Shown in pieces: positions 9,095 through 18,066 of a stretch of DNA of 46,447 nt (positions are counted from its first letter, which is position 1; each line of letters starts with the position of its first letter). Both the position numbers and the translations under genes were made by a program. The stretch is from Marinosulfonomonas sp. Its GTDB lineage: Bacteria; Pseudomonadota; Alphaproteobacteria; Rhodobacterales; Rhodobacteraceae. Where the stretch lies: positions 1 through 46,447 of the forward strand of contig WFNH01000122.1 in the NCBI GenBank assembly GCA_015488685.1. Direction: 5' to 3'. The notes below the pieces were generated by a model, which saw only the letters and a list, made by a program, of their open reading frames with translations, did no database searches and was not told where the DNA came from.

Positions 9095-9643
9095 CTAAAG
9101 CGCCACACCTTCAAGCCGCGAAACGGCCTCTTGCACTGTTTCGTCATGCGGTACCAGTTCCAGCACCTTGCGATAGGCCGCCAGCGCCTTTTCGGGTTTG
9201 TCCATTTCCTCGAGGATATAAGCCAGCCCCGTCAGCGCCCCGAAGTGGCGCGGGTTCAGGGCAAGGGTGGTGTGCAAATCGGCCAGCGCGGGGCCGAACA
9301 GGCCTGTTTCAAAATAGGCGGTGGCGCGGGTATAGTAGCCTTCGGCAAAATCCGGCGCGTGATCGACCAGCGCGGTCAGGTGTTCGATGGCCGCCTCAGT
9401 GTCCCCGTCTTGCAACGCATCGCGCCCGCGTTTCAACAGCAGGTCCATCGAGGCCGAGCCGCTTTGCGACCAGAGGGTTTCGATCTGTTTGGTGATTCTG
9501 TCGGTTTGCTCTACCGTGGCCAGTTGCAATTCGTCGAATAATTCGTCCACAGTCACCTCTTGCGCCCCTAAAGGTAGGGAAAACATGACTGTAAAAGCGA
9601 ATGCCGTAACGATACGTTTGTGAATAGGGTTGATAATGCTCAT
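9095..9643 (-). CDS. Periplasmic tetratricopeptide-repeat protein
   Basis: The 182-residue protein starts with a signal peptide (AFAFTVMFSLPLGA, cleavage likely after Ala27). About three TPR units follow from residue 68, recognisable by DALQDGDTEAAIEHL, FETGLFGPALADLHTTLAL and EMDKPEKALAAYRKVLELV. TPRs mediate protein contacts; the partner is unknown. It ends 22 bp before the helicase start on the same strand, so it may be first in that operon. No catalytic domain is visible. Confidence 0.85.
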   Translation of the reverse strand: MSIINPIHKRIVTAFAFTVMFSLPLGAQEVTVDELFDELQLATVEQTDRITKQIETLWSQSGSASMDLLLKRGRDALQDGDTEAAIEHLTALVDHAPDFAEGYYTRATAYFETGLFGPALADLHTTLALNPRHFGALTGLAYILEEMDKPEKALAAYRKVLELVPHDETVQEAVSRLEGVAL

Positions 9644-9716
9644 AACAGGGCCAAGTTTAAACCATGCATCGGCAAGTTACGAGACCCCGATGTTCACGAA
9701 TTGAAAAGGATGCCCC

Positions 9717-10004
9717 ATGAGCGAAGTAATCGACACAGCCGTTGCCGCCCTGAACGAAAAGATTTCCGGCGGGTTCGACGGGATTGCCAAATTTGTGATT
9801 GGCGATGAAGGCGCCGTAATCATTGATTCCGATGGAGCACGCGCCGGTGATGACGACGCAGATGTGACCATGACGGCGGATGCCGATGTGTTCCAGTCGA
9901 TTCTGGAAGGCGAAACCAACCCGACCGCCGCCTTTATGACCGGCAAGCTGACGATTGACGGCGATATGGGCATGGCGATGAAGCTGGCCTCGTTTCTGGC
10001 GTAA
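9717..10004 (+). CDS. SCP-2 sterol-transfer family protein
   Basis: This 95-residue stand-alone SCP2 fold has the conserved pattern SGGFDGIAKFVIGDEGAV, DADVTMTADADVFQSIL and FMTGKLTIDGDMGMAMKL. Bacterial single-domain SCP2 proteins bind lipids or acyl-CoA, but the ligand is seldom known. An AAAGGA site precedes ATG 9717. The following alpha/beta hydrolase starts on the very next base after its stop codon, so the two are translated as a pair. A lipid carrier with a lipase or esterase is a reasonable inference. Confidence 0.92.
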   Translation: MSEVIDTAVAALNEKISGGFDGIAKFVIGDEGAVIIDSDGARAGDDDADVTMTADADVFQSILEGETNPTAAFMTGKLTIDGDMGMAMKLASFLA

Positions 10005-10940
10005 ATGATGGAAAACGCCCCCCTGTATGAAGATATCGCACGCGCCCCTGACGGGGGTGTTGCCTATTGGCTGGATACGGATGACGGGGTGCGCATCCGT
10101 GTTGGCGTCTGGAATGAAGGCACCAAGGGCACGGTTTTGCTGATGCCCGGGCGCACCGAATATATTGAAAAATACGGTCTGGTTGTCGGTGATCTGCGGC
10201 AGCGTGGCTATGCCACGATTGTGGTGGACTGGCGCGGTCAGGGGCTGGCCGACCGGATGCTGGATGATCCCGACACCGGCCATGTGCTGAAATTTGCCGA
10301 TTACCAGCGCGATGTGGCGGCAATGGTGCAGGCAGCGCGGGAACTGGAGATGCCGCAGCCGTTTTATATGCTATCCCATTCGATGGGCGGCTGCATCGCG
10401 CTGCGTTCACTGGTGGAGGGGCTGGATGTAAAGGCCTCGGTTTTCAGTGCGCCGATGTGGGGTATTCTGATTGGCCCCGTGATGCGTCCGCTGGCCCGCG
10501 GGATTGCCTGGGCCACAAGCACGGTCGGCATGGGGCATAAATACGCGCCGGGGACCAGTGCGCAAAGCTATGTATCCGTCGCCCCGTTCGAGGATAATCT
10601 GCTGACCACCGACCCTGACATGTATGCGTTGCTGAAAGAACAGGTCGCGGCACACCCGCGATTTGCGCTTGGGGGGCCAAGCATGAACTGGCTGTACGAG
10701 GCGCTGACCGAGTGTCGCAATCTGATGGCTATGGAAGCCCCCAAGGTGCCCACGCTGACGTTTCTGGGCACGAACGAGCGGATTGTGGATACAGCTGCGG
10801 TGATCAAGCGGATGCAGGACTGGCCGGGTGGTCGGCTGGAGAGGGTCGAGGGGGCCGAGCACGAGGTGCTGATGGAAGGGCCGGAAATTCGCACGCGGTT
10901 GATAGATCAGTCTGTGGATTTGTTCGGGCAGTATTCCTGA
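10005..10940 (+). CDS. Alpha/beta hydrolase, lysophospholipase-like
   Basis: The 311-residue protein is of the serine hydrolase / monoacylglycerol lipase (Hydrolase_4) type. The nucleophile elbow SHSMGG puts Ser126 in place. His286 in GAEHEVLMEG is the expected catalytic histidine. The acidic residue usually found in GxxD aligns with Glu258 in GTNERIVD, an Asp-to-Glu change worth noting. VVDWRGQGLADR (73-84) is the family oxyanion-side motif. The start abuts the SCP2 stop (TAA-ATG-ATG), so ATG 10005 or 10008 is used. It converges on ribD across a degenerate copy of the intergenic repeat. The substrate is unknown; phospholipid or glyceride is inferred. Confidence 0.9.
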   Translation: MMENAPLYEDIARAPDGGVAYWLDTDDGVRIRVGVWNEGTKGTVLLMPGRTEYIEKYGLVVGDLRQRGYATIVVDWRGQGLADRMLDDPDTGHVLKFADYQRDVAAMVQAARELEMPQPFYMLSHSMGGCIALRSLVEGLDVKASVFSAPMWGILIGPVMRPLARGIAWATSTVGMGHKYAPGTSAQSYVSVAPFEDNLLTTDPDMYALLKEQVAAHPRFALGGPSMNWLYEALTECRNLMAMEAPKVPTLTFLGTNERIVDTAAVIKRMQDWPGGRLERVEGAEHEVLMEGPEIRTRLIDQSVDLFGQYS

Positions 10941-10951
10941 GCAGGGTTTGC

Positions 10952-11007
10952 GCTTTTGCCTTTGGTAGAGATATTTCGAGCAAATCCAATCCAAGAAAAG
11001 AAGAAGG
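10952..11007. repeat. Intergenic palindromic repeat, degenerate copy D (inverted)
   Basis: On the minus strand this reads CTTCTTCTTTTCTTGG, then AAATATCTCTACCAAAGGC and AAAAG, matching copies A-C in plan but with a decayed palindrome. It lies between the convergent hydrolase and ribD. It shows the same family in opposite orientation and partly degraded. Confidence 0.5.
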
Positions 11008-11017
11008 AACGGTCGCG

Positions 11018-12118
11018 CTAAATCTTGCGCCAGTGGTGCATGATATCGGCGCCCAGTTGACGTTGCCCGATCAGTTCAAAGCGCGGGGCTTGGGCAAGGC
11101 GTTGCAAGCCTAGCGGGCCAAGCGAAGGCAGCCCTTCGGCCCCCAGCGCAATGCCGGCAGTAAAACCGATCAATTCGTCCACCAGACCGGCGCGCAAAAG
11201 CGAGGCGGCAAAGGCACCGCCGCCCTCGACAAATATCCGTGTCAAACCCGCCTGCCCTAGCGCATTCAGAATCGAGGCCGGATCAAGCGTGCCTTGACGG
11301 ATGGCACAAGGGATCAGGGTGGCGCCCATGCCGGACCATGCGCTGACCAGCGCGGGATCGGCGGCATCCCCGTGGCAAAGCCACAGCGGCACATCGCCAG
11401 CCGTGCGGGCCAGATTGCCCGAGAGCGGCAGGTCAAGAGTGCGGCTGGCAATGATACGCACCGGCTGGTGGGCAATACCCAGATCGCGCACCGTCAACGT
11501 CGGGTCATCCGCCCGCGCCGTGCCGCCGCCGACCATCACCGCATCGTGGCGGGCGCGTTGCAGATGCACCATGCGCCGTGCCTTAGGTCCGGTGATCCAT
11601 TGGCTTTCGCCGGTTGCCGTGGCGATGCGGCCGTCAAAACTGCTGGCCAGTTTCAGGGTGACCATCGGGCGGCCCTCCTGCACCCGTTTCAGAAAACCGG
11701 CGTGGGCGCGCAAGGCATCGGCCTGCATCCCCCCCGTTGTCACCGTGATACCGGCGTCACGCAAAATGGCATGCCCCCTGCCCGCCACACGCGGATCGGG
11801 ATCCTCAAGCGCCGTCACCACCCGCACCACGCCAGCACTAACCAGCGTTTCGGCGCAAGGCGGGGTTTTGCCGTGGTGTGCGCAAGGCTCTAACGTGACA
11901 TAGGCCGTGGCGTCGCGTGCCGCCGCACCAGCCTGTTTCAACGCCATCGTTTCGGCATGGGGTCGTCCGCCATCTGCCGTCCAGCCACGTCCGATGATCC
12001 GGCCATCGGCAACGATCACACAGCCCACCGCCGGATTGGGCCAGACACGCCCCAACCCGCGCGCGCCCAAGGTTAAGGCGAGCGCCATGAAGCGGGCGTC
12101 ATGCGTTGCTTGGGTCAC
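11018..12118 (-). CDS. ribD: Bifunctional riboflavin deaminase-reductase
   Basis: RibD carries out the deamination and ribosyl reduction steps of riboflavin synthesis. The 366-residue protein has an N-terminal zinc deaminase with HAE (54-56) and [11 protein letters not shown] (Cys79, Cys88), and a C-terminal reductase starting near [15 protein letters not shown] (about 152). [13 protein letters not shown] near 290 is the reductase signature. The start is GTG 12118, overlapping the nrdR stop by 4 bp (GTGA), so translation is coupled. nrdR-ribD is a widespread bacterial gene order; later rib genes are not in the window. Confidence 0.96.
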   Translation of the reverse strand: MTQATHDARFMALALTLGARGLGRVWPNPAVGCVIVADGRIIGRGWTADGGRPHAETMALKQAGAAARDATAYVTLEPCAHHGKTPPCAETLVSAGVVRVVTALEDPDPRVAGRGHAILRDAGITVTTGGMQADALRAHAGFLKRVQEGRPMVTLKLASSFDGRIATATGESQWITGPKARRMVHLQRARHDAVMVGGGTARADDPTLTVRDLGIAHQPVRIIASRTLDLPLSGNLARTAGDVPLWLCHGDAADPALVSAWSGMGATLIPCAIRQGTLDPASILNALGQAGLTRIFVEGGGAFAASLLRAGLVDELIGFTAGIALGAEGLPSLGPLGLQRLAQAPRFELIGQRQLGADIMHHWRKI

Positions 12119-12582
12119 TCTTCCGTTGAGTCGTCAGGCCGCAATTCGCTCACGAATTTGTCGAAATCATCCGCTGCCTGAAAATTCTTGTAAACACTGG
12201 CAAACCGCACATAGGCCACGGTGTCAATCCGGGCCAGGGATTCCATCACGATTTCGCCAATCGTTTCGGATTTGATATCGGTTTCGCCCAGGCTTTCCAG
12301 CCGCCGCACAATGCCGGAAATCATTTGATCAATGCGTTCCGGATCAATCGGGCGTTTTTGCAAGGCGATGCGGATCGACCGCTCCAGCTTGTCACGGCCG
12401 AATTCCTCGCGGCGGCCATTGGATTTGATCACCACAAGATCGCGCAACTGCACCCGTTCATAGGTGGTAAAGCGACCGGCGCAGGCCGGACAGAACCGGC
12501 GGCGACGGATCGCGGAGTGATCTTCGGCGGGACGGGAATCTTTAACTTGGGTATCGACGTTTCCACAAAAAGGGCAGCGCAT
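12115..12582 (-). CDS. nrdR: Transcriptional repressor NrdR
   Basis: NrdR represses ribonucleotide reductase operons and senses ATP/dATP. The 155-residue protein has an N-terminal zinc ribbon (Cys3, Cys6, Cys31, Cys34: MRCPFCG and [14 protein letters not shown]) and an ATP-cone at about residues 49-139. Length and motifs are canonical. It overlaps ribD by 4 bp and is divergent from mntH. I do not see a clear NrdR box upstream of it, so self-control is not supported by sequence. A perfect DnaA box lies 28 bp upstream of its start. Confidence 0.97.
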   Translation of the reverse strand: MRCPFCGNVDTQVKDSRPAEDHSAIRRRRFCPACAGRFTTYERVQLRDLVVIKSNGRREEFGRDKLERSIRIALQKRPIDPERIDQMISGIVRRLESLGETDIKSETIGEIVMESLARIDTVAYVRFASVYKNFQAADDFDKFVSELRPDDSTEE

Positions 12583-12609
12583 AGCCTCTCCATTGGGTTT
12601 GTTCAGGAC

Positions 12610-12618
12610 TTATCCACA
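12610..12618 (+). promoter_or_regulatory. Perfect DnaA-box match upstream of nrdR
   Basis: TTATCCACA matches the strict DnaA box exactly and lies 28 bp upstream of the nrdR start, in the nrdR-mntH spacer. A single match can be chance (roughly one in three windows of this size). It is listed because DnaA is known to act on nucleotide-reduction genes in E. coli. Confidence 0.35.
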
Positions 12619-12683
12619 GGCACTATAGGGCAGCCGCAACCCTTTGGGTAGGGGGGAAATGCAACCGCAACATACAGCCCCCC

Positions 12684-12733
12684 TTGACCCTTTGGTAAGA
12701 AACGCGTAGCTGCTAGTTAAGAATAGTTCTTAA
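12684..12733 (+). promoter_or_regulatory. mntH promoter with palindromic metalloregulator-like operator
   Basis: A possible -35 TTGACC (12684-12689) is 17 bp from a weak -10 TAGCTG (12707-12712). Over the expected transcription start lies the perfect palindrome TTAAGAA-TAG-TTCTTAA (12717-12733). Its shape (TTNAGAA-N3-TTCTNAA) is close to the iron-control (Irr/ICE) boxes of alphaproteobacteria; Mur or MntR are alternatives. A metal-responsive repressor site is inferred from the position and the transporter. Confidence 0.6.
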
Positions 12734-12753
12734 TTGCAGTATCAGGACAAAAA

Positions 12754-14088
12754 TTGACGCAAACAAACGGCTGGCGCCGCGCACAATCGGAAAAATCGCT
12801 GGCGGAATCCCATGCCAGCGTGCGCGTGTCCAAAGGGCATTTCCTGCGCCGGTTTTTGTCGTTTTTCGGCCCCGGTTATCTGGTGGCGGTCGGCTATATG
12901 GATCCGGGCAATTGGGCCACGTCGCTGGCGGGTGGATCGGCGTTTGGCTATACCCTGCTGTCGGTGATCCTGATTTCCAATGTCATGGCGATTCTGCTGC
13001 AGGCGCTGGCGCTGCGGCTGGGGATTGCCTCGGGGCGGGATCTGGCGCAGGCCAGCGGGGATGCGTTTTCACGTCCTGTGGGCTTTGCGCTGTGGTTGCT
13101 GGCCGAAGGGGCGATCATCGCCACTGATCTGGCCGAGGTGATCGGCACCGCAATCGGCCTGAACCTGTTGTTCGGTATCCCGCTGGAAATCGGTGTGGTT
13201 CTGACCGCACTGGATGTATTCCTGATCCTGTGGTTGCAGGGCAAGGGGTTTCGCAAACTGGAAGCTGTGGTGATTGCGCTGACGGCCGTCATTTTCGCCT
13301 GTTTTGCTGTGCAAATGGTCTATGCCGCGCCGGTCTGGGGGGACGTTCTGCGCGGGTTCATCCCGCAGCGCGACATCCTGCAAACGCCGGAAATGCTGTA
13401 TCTGGCGCTGGGGATCATCGGGGCAACGGTGATGCCGCATAACCTGTATCTGCATTCCTCGATCATCCAGACCCGCGATATCGGCCCGACCCGTGCCGAC
13501 AAGCTGGATGCGATCCGCATGGGCACAATCGATTCCACCGTGGCGCTGATGTTCGCGCTGTTCATCAATGCCTCGATCCTGATTTTGGCTGCTGCCACCT
13601 TTCATGTGGCCGGACAATACGAGGTGGCCGAGATACAGGATGCGCACCGGCTGATAGGCCCCCTTCTGGGCGCGCCGCTGGCCGCCAGCCTGTTCGCGGT
13701 GGCGCTGCTGGCCTCGGGGCTGAACTCGACCGTAACGGCCACGCTGGCAGGGCAAATCATCATGGAGGGGTTTATTCACCTTAAAATCACCCCGTGGAAA
13801 CGCCGGCTGATTACCCGCGGCATCGCCATCGTGCCTGCCCTTATCGCCACGGTGATCTATGGCGAAAGCGGCACGGCGCGGTTGCTGGTGCTAAGTCAGG
13901 TGGTGTTAAGCCTGCAACTGCCCTTTGCGATGGTGCCGCTGGTGTTGTTCACGGCAAACAGCCGCAAGATGAACGGCCTGCCCGCCCCGCGCTGGCTGAC
14001 CCATGCGGCATGGGTGATCACGGTGATCATCGTTGCGCTAAATCTGAAGCTGATCTGGGATGTGGTCACCGGCGCGGTTTCAATCTGA
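12754..14088 (+). CDS. mntH: Nramp-family Mn2+/Fe2+ transporter
   Basis: MntH imports Mn(II), and other divalent metals, with protons across the inner membrane. The 444-residue protein has about 11 membrane segments. The metal-binding motif DPGNWAT lies in the first segment and [10 protein letters not shown] in the sixth. Translation appears to start at TTG 12754, 5 bp after an AGGAC site; no ATG lies upstream in frame at a suitable place. Residues 1-35 are a hydrophilic cytoplasmic lead. A strong 17-bp palindrome precedes the gene and probably controls it. Confidence 0.95.
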   Translation: MTQTNGWRRAQSEKSLAESHASVRVSKGHFLRRFLSFFGPGYLVAVGYMDPGNWATSLAGGSAFGYTLLSVILISNVMAILLQALALRLGIASGRDLAQASGDAFSRPVGFALWLLAEGAIIATDLAEVIGTAIGLNLLFGIPLEIGVVLTALDVFLILWLQGKGFRKLEAVVIALTAVIFACFAVQMVYAAPVWGDVLRGFIPQRDILQTPEMLYLALGIIGATVMPHNLYLHSSIIQTRDIGPTRADKLDAIRMGTIDSTVALMFALFINASILILAAATFHVAGQYEVAEIQDAHRLIGPLLGAPLAASLFAVALLASGLNSTVTATLAGQIIMEGFIHLKITPWKRRLITRGIAIVPALIATVIYGESGTARLLVLSQVVLSLQLPFAMVPLVLFTANSRKMNGLPAPRWLTHAAWVITVIIVALNLKLIWDVVTGAVSI

Positions 14089-14178
14089 CAATTACACATC
14101 TGCGCGATCAGGGGTAGTTTTCCCTTTGCAGATAAAGGAAACCATCGCACCATTCCCCTTTAACCCAAGGAGAATATT

Positions 14179-14382
14179 ATGAGTGTAGCACGTGTAACCG
14201 AAATTTCCTCGACCTCTAAGAAAAGCTTTGATGACGCCGTCGAAGAAGGCGTCAAACGCGCCTCCAAAACCCTGCGCGGGATCACCAGCGCCTGGGTGAA
14301 AGAGCAGAAAGTGACCGTGAAAGACGGAAAAGTCAGCGAATTCCGCGTCAATATGATGGTGACATTCGTTCTGGACGACTAA
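14179..14382 (+). CDS. Dodecin, flavin-storage protein
   Basis: The 67-residue protein is the normal dodecin length and assembles as a hollow dodecamer that binds flavins. Key features are VARVTEISSTSKKSFDDAV, the flavin-stacking Trp39 in TSAWVKEQ, and the C-terminal strand FRVNMMVTFVLDD. A good AAGGAG ribosome site precedes ATG 14179. It stands alone, 90 bp after mntH, and may be transcribed separately. A hairpin follows. Confidence 0.95.
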   Translation: MSVARVTEISSTSKKSFDDAVEEGVKRASKTLRGITSAWVKEQKVTVKDGKVSEFRVNMMVTFVLDD

Positions 14383-14396
14383 CCCGACAGCACCGG

Positions 14397-14421
14397 CGCG
14401 CGCCAGAATATACGGCGCGCG
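14397..14421. terminator. GC-rich hairpin between convergent genes
   Basis: CGCGCGCC (14397-14404) and GGCGCGCG (14414-14421) form a perfect 8-bp stem around a 9-base AT-rich loop. It lies between convergent dodecin and the minus-strand secreted hypothetical. There is no T-tract on either side, so termination is inferred from position and stem strength only. Confidence 0.45.
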
Positions 14422-14428
14422 GACCGCC

Positions 14429-14944
14429 CTACTGGCAGCTTTCCCAGCGCTGTTCCTCAAGGTTATAGCATTGGCCGGCAGCGGTTTTGGCATCATAGAT
14501 GCTACCCCCATAGGCAAACTCGACCGATCCGGCATCGCATTCCAGCGTGGCCAGCGTATCTTCCCCCTCGTTCACATCGATCAATCCGCTGATCTCGGCC
14601 TGAACTTCATCCTTTTCATCGTCGGAAAACTGCCGGTCAATGACACCGGCAACCACATAACTTGTCTTGCCGTTCTGAAATGTCACCGTTTCCCAAATCG
14701 CGCGGCCAATGCCCGGCCACGGGGTGTAATCGGCGTCAACGACCGGGACAGACAGGGCCAGATCGGGGGCTTTGCCAATGCGGCCGAAACGGTAGGTCAG
14801 CATGTCCCCGTCCACACAGACATCCACCGCTTTTTTCCCGTTCGAAAAGGTGCAGCTCAGGAATGTATCCTGTGGTGTGGCGCATTCGGCGAATGTTGTT
14901 TGGGGGATTATTAGCAAGGCCAAGGATGCAACAAGAATACGCAT
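14429..14944 (-). CDS. Secreted hypothetical protein with paired cysteines
   Basis: The 171-residue protein has a clear signal peptide (MRILVASLALLIIPQTTFA, cut before Glu20). The mature part has Cys pairs (ECATPQDTFLSC, DVCVDG, LECDAG, QCYNLEEQRWESCQ) that suggest disulfide bonds in the periplasm. I chose ATG 14944 because a GTAAAGGAAA ribosome site precedes it and the signal peptide follows at once; the in-frame extension to 15130 overlaps yjbQ. It lies 10 bp after yjbQ and is probably co-transcribed with it. I do not recognise the family. Confidence 0.8.
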   Translation of the reverse strand: MRILVASLALLIIPQTTFAECATPQDTFLSCTFSNGKKAVDVCVDGDMLTYRFGRIGKAPDLALSVPVVDADYTPWPGIGRAIWETVTFQNGKTSYVVAGVIDRQFSDDEKDEVQAEISGLIDVNEGEDTLATLECDAGSVEFAYGGSIYDAKTAAGQCYNLEEQRWESCQ

Positions 14945-14954
14945 GGGGTTTCCT

Positions 14955-15371
14955 TTACTCGTAACTAAGATATGCCGCGACCTGACGATAGTGCGGGGCG
15001 TCGCGATGTTCAAACAGGTATATCCCCTGCCATGTGCCCAGTCGCATTTTGCCGTTTTGCACCGGAATGGACAGGCTGACCGGCAGCATCGCGGATTTGA
15101 TATGCGCGGGCATATCGTCGGGGCCTTCATAGGTGTGGGTGAGGTAAGTCATGCTGGGGTCGGTGGTAAGTGGCACCAACCGGTGGAAATAGTTCCGCAG
15201 ATCGGTCTGCACTTCGGGATCGGCGTTTTCCTGTATCAACAAGGAGGCAGAAGTGTGTTGCACCAACAACGTCAGCAGGCCATCGCCGGTGACCCAATCG
15301 GCGACTTGGCGGGTGAATTCATAGAGGCCGGGGCCGGAGGTGGGGATGGTGAAGGTGGTGTCCAAGCTCAT
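14955..15371 (-). CDS. YjbQ/UPF0047 family protein
   Basis: This 138-residue protein belongs to the YjbQ (UPF0047) family, some of which show weak thiamine-phosphate synthase activity; the physiological role is unsettled. The conserved blocks are HTSASLLIQENADP (about 39-52), HTYEGPDDMPAHIKS (about 79-93) and GTWQGIYLFEHRD (about 112-124); their histidines form a likely metal site. Length is normal. It lies 45 bp after the secreted hypothetical that follows rpoD. Confidence 0.94.
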   Translation of the reverse strand: MSLDTTFTIPTSGPGLYEFTRQVADWVTGDGLLTLLVQHTSASLLIQENADPEVQTDLRNYFHRLVPLTTDPSMTYLTHTYEGPDDMPAHIKSAMLPVSLSIPVQNGKMRLGTWQGIYLFEHRDAPHYRQVAAYLSYE

Positions 15372-15416
15372 TCCTAAGTTAGGTAAAATTTAATCCGCTT
15401 AACGCTCTGAAAATGA

Positions 15417-15965
15417 TCATTGAACAGGGCGATTAAAGTATTGGCGTATTTCTACAAGCACTGCATCATCCAGCACCGGATCGTATGTGCCGCTAGTGAT
15501 CGCATTTTTACCAGTAGGATCAAAATCAAAGACCAAACGCAGGCCCTCTTCCCACCACATACAAGCCACAGTATCATGCATTTCATTGTAACCGCGCGCG
15601 CAATCCCAATGGCCGAGTTTGTTAACCTTCTCCACTCTGGTTTGACCGATAATAACGCCATTGGGGCCAGAAACAGCGGGACTCTCGGTCCAGATTGAAA
15701 AAGTGTATATCTCTGACAAACCATGATCCGCATAGAAAATCGGGCCATTAGATGAGCCAATAACGATTAAATCATTTTCTGCACCGAATGGGTTTGGGCG
15801 GATAAATTCTGAAACGATACGTTTAGTAAATCGTTCGCTCAATGCCCGAACGGAAAACAGAATAGGGCTGTCATTACCGTTTACTCCGCCTTCATCAATT
15901 ACATCCACCCCCGCAAAGAGCGGGCTTGCACAAAAGCACCATACCAAAGCAAACCTACGTATCAT
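15417..15965 (-). CDS. Secreted hypothetical protein coupled to rpoD
   Basis: The 182-residue protein has a signal peptide (RRFALVWCFCASPLFA, cut near residue 18). The mature part contains Cys122 and Cys134 (WDCARGYNEMHDTVACMWW), able to form a disulfide, and is otherwise mixed alpha/beta. Base composition is more AT-rich than that of rpoD and yjbQ, which suggests later arrival. The ATG shares one base with the rpoD stop (TAATG), so it is translationally coupled to the housekeeping sigma factor. I do not recognise the family; no enzymatic motif is seen. Confidence 0.78.
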   Translation of the reverse strand: MIRRFALVWCFCASPLFAGVDVIDEGGVNGNDSPILFSVRALSERFTKRIVSEFIRPNPFGAENDLIVIGSSNGPIFYADHGLSEIYTFSIWTESPAVSGPNGVIIGQTRVEKVNKLGHWDCARGYNEMHDTVACMWWEEGLRLVFDFDPTGKNAITSGTYDPVLDDAVLVEIRQYFNRPVQ

Positions 15966-17944
15966 TACTGGTCCAAGAAACTCCGCAACTTCCGCGACCT
16001 GCTCGGATGCTTCAACTTCCTTAACGCCTTGGCCTCGATCTGCCGGATACGTTCCCGCGTCACCGAAAACTGCTGCCCCACTTCTTCCAGCGTGTGATCC
16101 GTGTTCATACCGATGCCGAACCGCATCCGCAAAACCCGTTCCTCGCGCGGGGTGAGTGACGACAGCACCCGCGTGGTGGTTTCCTTCAGGTTTTCCTGAA
16201 TGGCCGAATCCAGCGGCAGCACCGCGTTTTTATCCTCGATGAAATCTCCCAGTTGCGAATCTTCCTCATCGCCAATCGGGGTTTCAAGGCTGATCGGCTC
16301 TTTGGCGATCTTCATCACCTTGCGCACCTTCTCAAGCGGCATTTGCAGCTTTTCGGCCAATTCCTCGGGTGTAGGTTCACGCCCGATTTCATGCAGCATC
16401 TGGCGCCCCGTGCGTACCAGTTTGTTGATGGTTTCGATCATATGCACCGGAATTCGGATGGTGCGGGCCTGATCGGCGATGCTGCGGGTGATCGCCTGAC
16501 GGATCCACCATGTTGCATAGGTGCTGAATTTATAGCCGCGACGATATTCGAATTTATCCACCGCTTTCATCAACCCGATGTTGCCTTCCTGAATAAGATC
16601 AAGGAATTGCAGCCCGCGGTTGGTGTATTTCTTGGCAATTGAAATCACCAGACGCAGGTTGGCCTCGACCATTTCTTTCTTGGCTTGGCGTGCCTCTTTT
16701 TCACCCTTTTGAACCTGCTGCACGATGCGGCGGAATTCTGGGATGTCCAGCCCGACATACTGCCCCACCTGCGCCATTTCGGCGCGCAGTTCTTCAATCT
16801 TGGGGGTCGAGCGTTCCAGCAATGCCTGCCAGCCTCGGCCGGTCTTTTCGCCCATTTGCTCCAGCCACATCGGGTCCAACTCGTGATCGCGGTAGGCCTC
16901 GATGAATTCGCGCCGGTTGATGCGGGCCTGATCGGCCAGTTTCACCATGTTGCTGTCGATCGACATGATCTTGCGGTTAACACCATACAGCTGGTCAATC
17001 AGCGCTTCGATCCGGTTGTTGTGCAAGTGCAGTTCGTTCACCAGTTCCACAATTTCCGAACGCAGCTTTTGATAGGTGTTCTCGGCCTTTTTCGAGAAAC
17101 TCTCGTCCTCGTTCAAAGTGGCCGAAATCCGCGTGTCCTGCATCTCCGACAATTTGGCATAATCGCGCGCAATCAGGTCCAGCGTTTCCAGAACCCGTGG
17201 CTTTAGCGCGGCTTCCATCGCGGCCAGCGACATATTGGCCTGCTCTTCCTCGTCATCATCATCATCGTCTTCTGTGGTAATCGGGTTGCCGTCAGCATCC
17301 AATTCCTGCGCCGCCTCTTTCTTGTCGGCGGACGCGGCCCCGGCAACGGGGGCCACAACTGGTTCTTCTTCCTCTTCCTCGCCCATGTGGTTGCCAAAGG
17401 TGGTTTCCAGATCAATCACATCGCGCAACAGGATTTCTTCGGCCAGCAATTCGTCGCGCCAGATGGTGATCGCGTTAAAGGTCAGCGGACTTTCGCACAG
17501 CCCCAAAATCATTGTGTTGCGCCCGGCTTCGATCCGCTTGGCAATCGCGATTTCGCCTTCGCGGCTGAGCAACTCAACGCTGCCCATTTCGCGCAGATAC
17601 ATGCGCACGGGGTCATCGGTGCGGTCCAGTTTCTCGCCACCAGTCACCGTCAAGGCAATGTCCTTGGTGCCTGATGTCGTGGCCACCTCGGTCGTGCCCT
17701 TATCCTCTTCCTCATCGTCCTCGATGATGTTGATGCCCATTTCCGACAGCATCGACATCACATCTTCGATCTGCTCGCTTGACACCTGTTCGGGCGGCAT
17801 AACCTTGTTCAACTGATCATAAGTAACGTAACCCCGTTCGCGCCCGTCGGCGATCATCTTTTTGACGGCGGCCATGCCGGTATCGGCAATCTCGTCGTTG
17901 TCCTGATCGTTGGCTTTACGGGATGTTGCTTCTTTCGCGGCCAT
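15965..17944 (-). CDS. rpoD: RNA polymerase primary sigma factor (sigma-70)
   Basis: The 659-residue primary sigma factor is typical of alphaproteobacteria. Region 1.1 is near the start ([20 protein letters not shown]). Region 1.2 is [18 protein letters not shown]. An acidic non-conserved insert follows, containing a run of six Asp then Glu. Region 2 is [20 protein letters not shown] with [17 protein letters not shown]. Regions 3 and 4 end in [20 protein letters not shown]. It directs RNA polymerase to housekeeping promoters. It is downstream of dnaG, as in the macromolecular-synthesis operon, separated by a 122-bp spacer holding repeated TGATTCG sites. Confidence 0.98.
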   Translation of the reverse strand: MAAKEATSRKANDQDNDEIADTGMAAVKKMIADGRERGYVTYDQLNKVMPPEQVSSEQIEDVMSMLSEMGINIIEDDEEEDKGTTEVATTSGTKDIALTVTGGEKLDRTDDPVRMYLREMGSVELLSREGEIAIAKRIEAGRNTMILGLCESPLTFNAITIWRDELLAEEILLRDVIDLETTFGNHMGEEEEEEPVVAPVAGAASADKKEAAQELDADGNPITTEDDDDDDEEEQANMSLAAMEAALKPRVLETLDLIARDYAKLSEMQDTRISATLNEDESFSKKAENTYQKLRSEIVELVNELHLHNNRIEALIDQLYGVNRKIMSIDSNMVKLADQARINRREFIEAYRDHELDPMWLEQMGEKTGRGWQALLERSTPKIEELRAEMAQVGQYVGLDIPEFRRIVQQVQKGEKEARQAKKEMVEANLRLVISIAKKYTNRGLQFLDLIQEGNIGLMKAVDKFEYRRGYKFSTYATWWIRQAITRSIADQARTIRIPVHMIETINKLVRTGRQMLHEIGREPTPEELAEKLQMPLEKVRKVMKIAKEPISLETPIGDEEDSQLGDFIEDKNAVLPLDSAIQENLKETTTRVLSSLTPREERVLRMRFGIGMNTDHTLEEVGQQFSVTRERIRQIEAKALRKLKHPSRSRKLRSFLDQ

Positions 17945-17969
17945 CTACAAGGTCCTTTCAGGGACTAGG

Positions 17970-18021
17970 TGATTCGGTTTTTCAATGCTGAAACGAATCA
18001 ACACGCCGAATCACTGATTCG
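17970..18021. promoter_or_regulatory. Four alternating TGATTCG sites in the dnaG-rpoD spacer
   Basis: TGATTCG occurs at 17970-17976 (+), 17994-18000 (-), 18007-18013 (-) and 18015-18021 (+). The last two form the near-perfect palindrome CGAATCA-C-TGATTCG. The first two form the outer stem of a hairpin extended by TTTCA/TGAAA. A dimeric regulator site or RNA structure acting on rpoD expression is plausible. No T-tract follows, so simple termination is unlikely. Confidence 0.5.
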
Positions 18022-18066
18022 CAACACGTTTACCCTGTTTTCTTTACCTGTTCCTTAGCAAAGCGT

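Noticed and set aside
16200-16472. Plus-strand frames opposite rpoD.
   Set aside because: Shadows of the sigma factor gene; no support.
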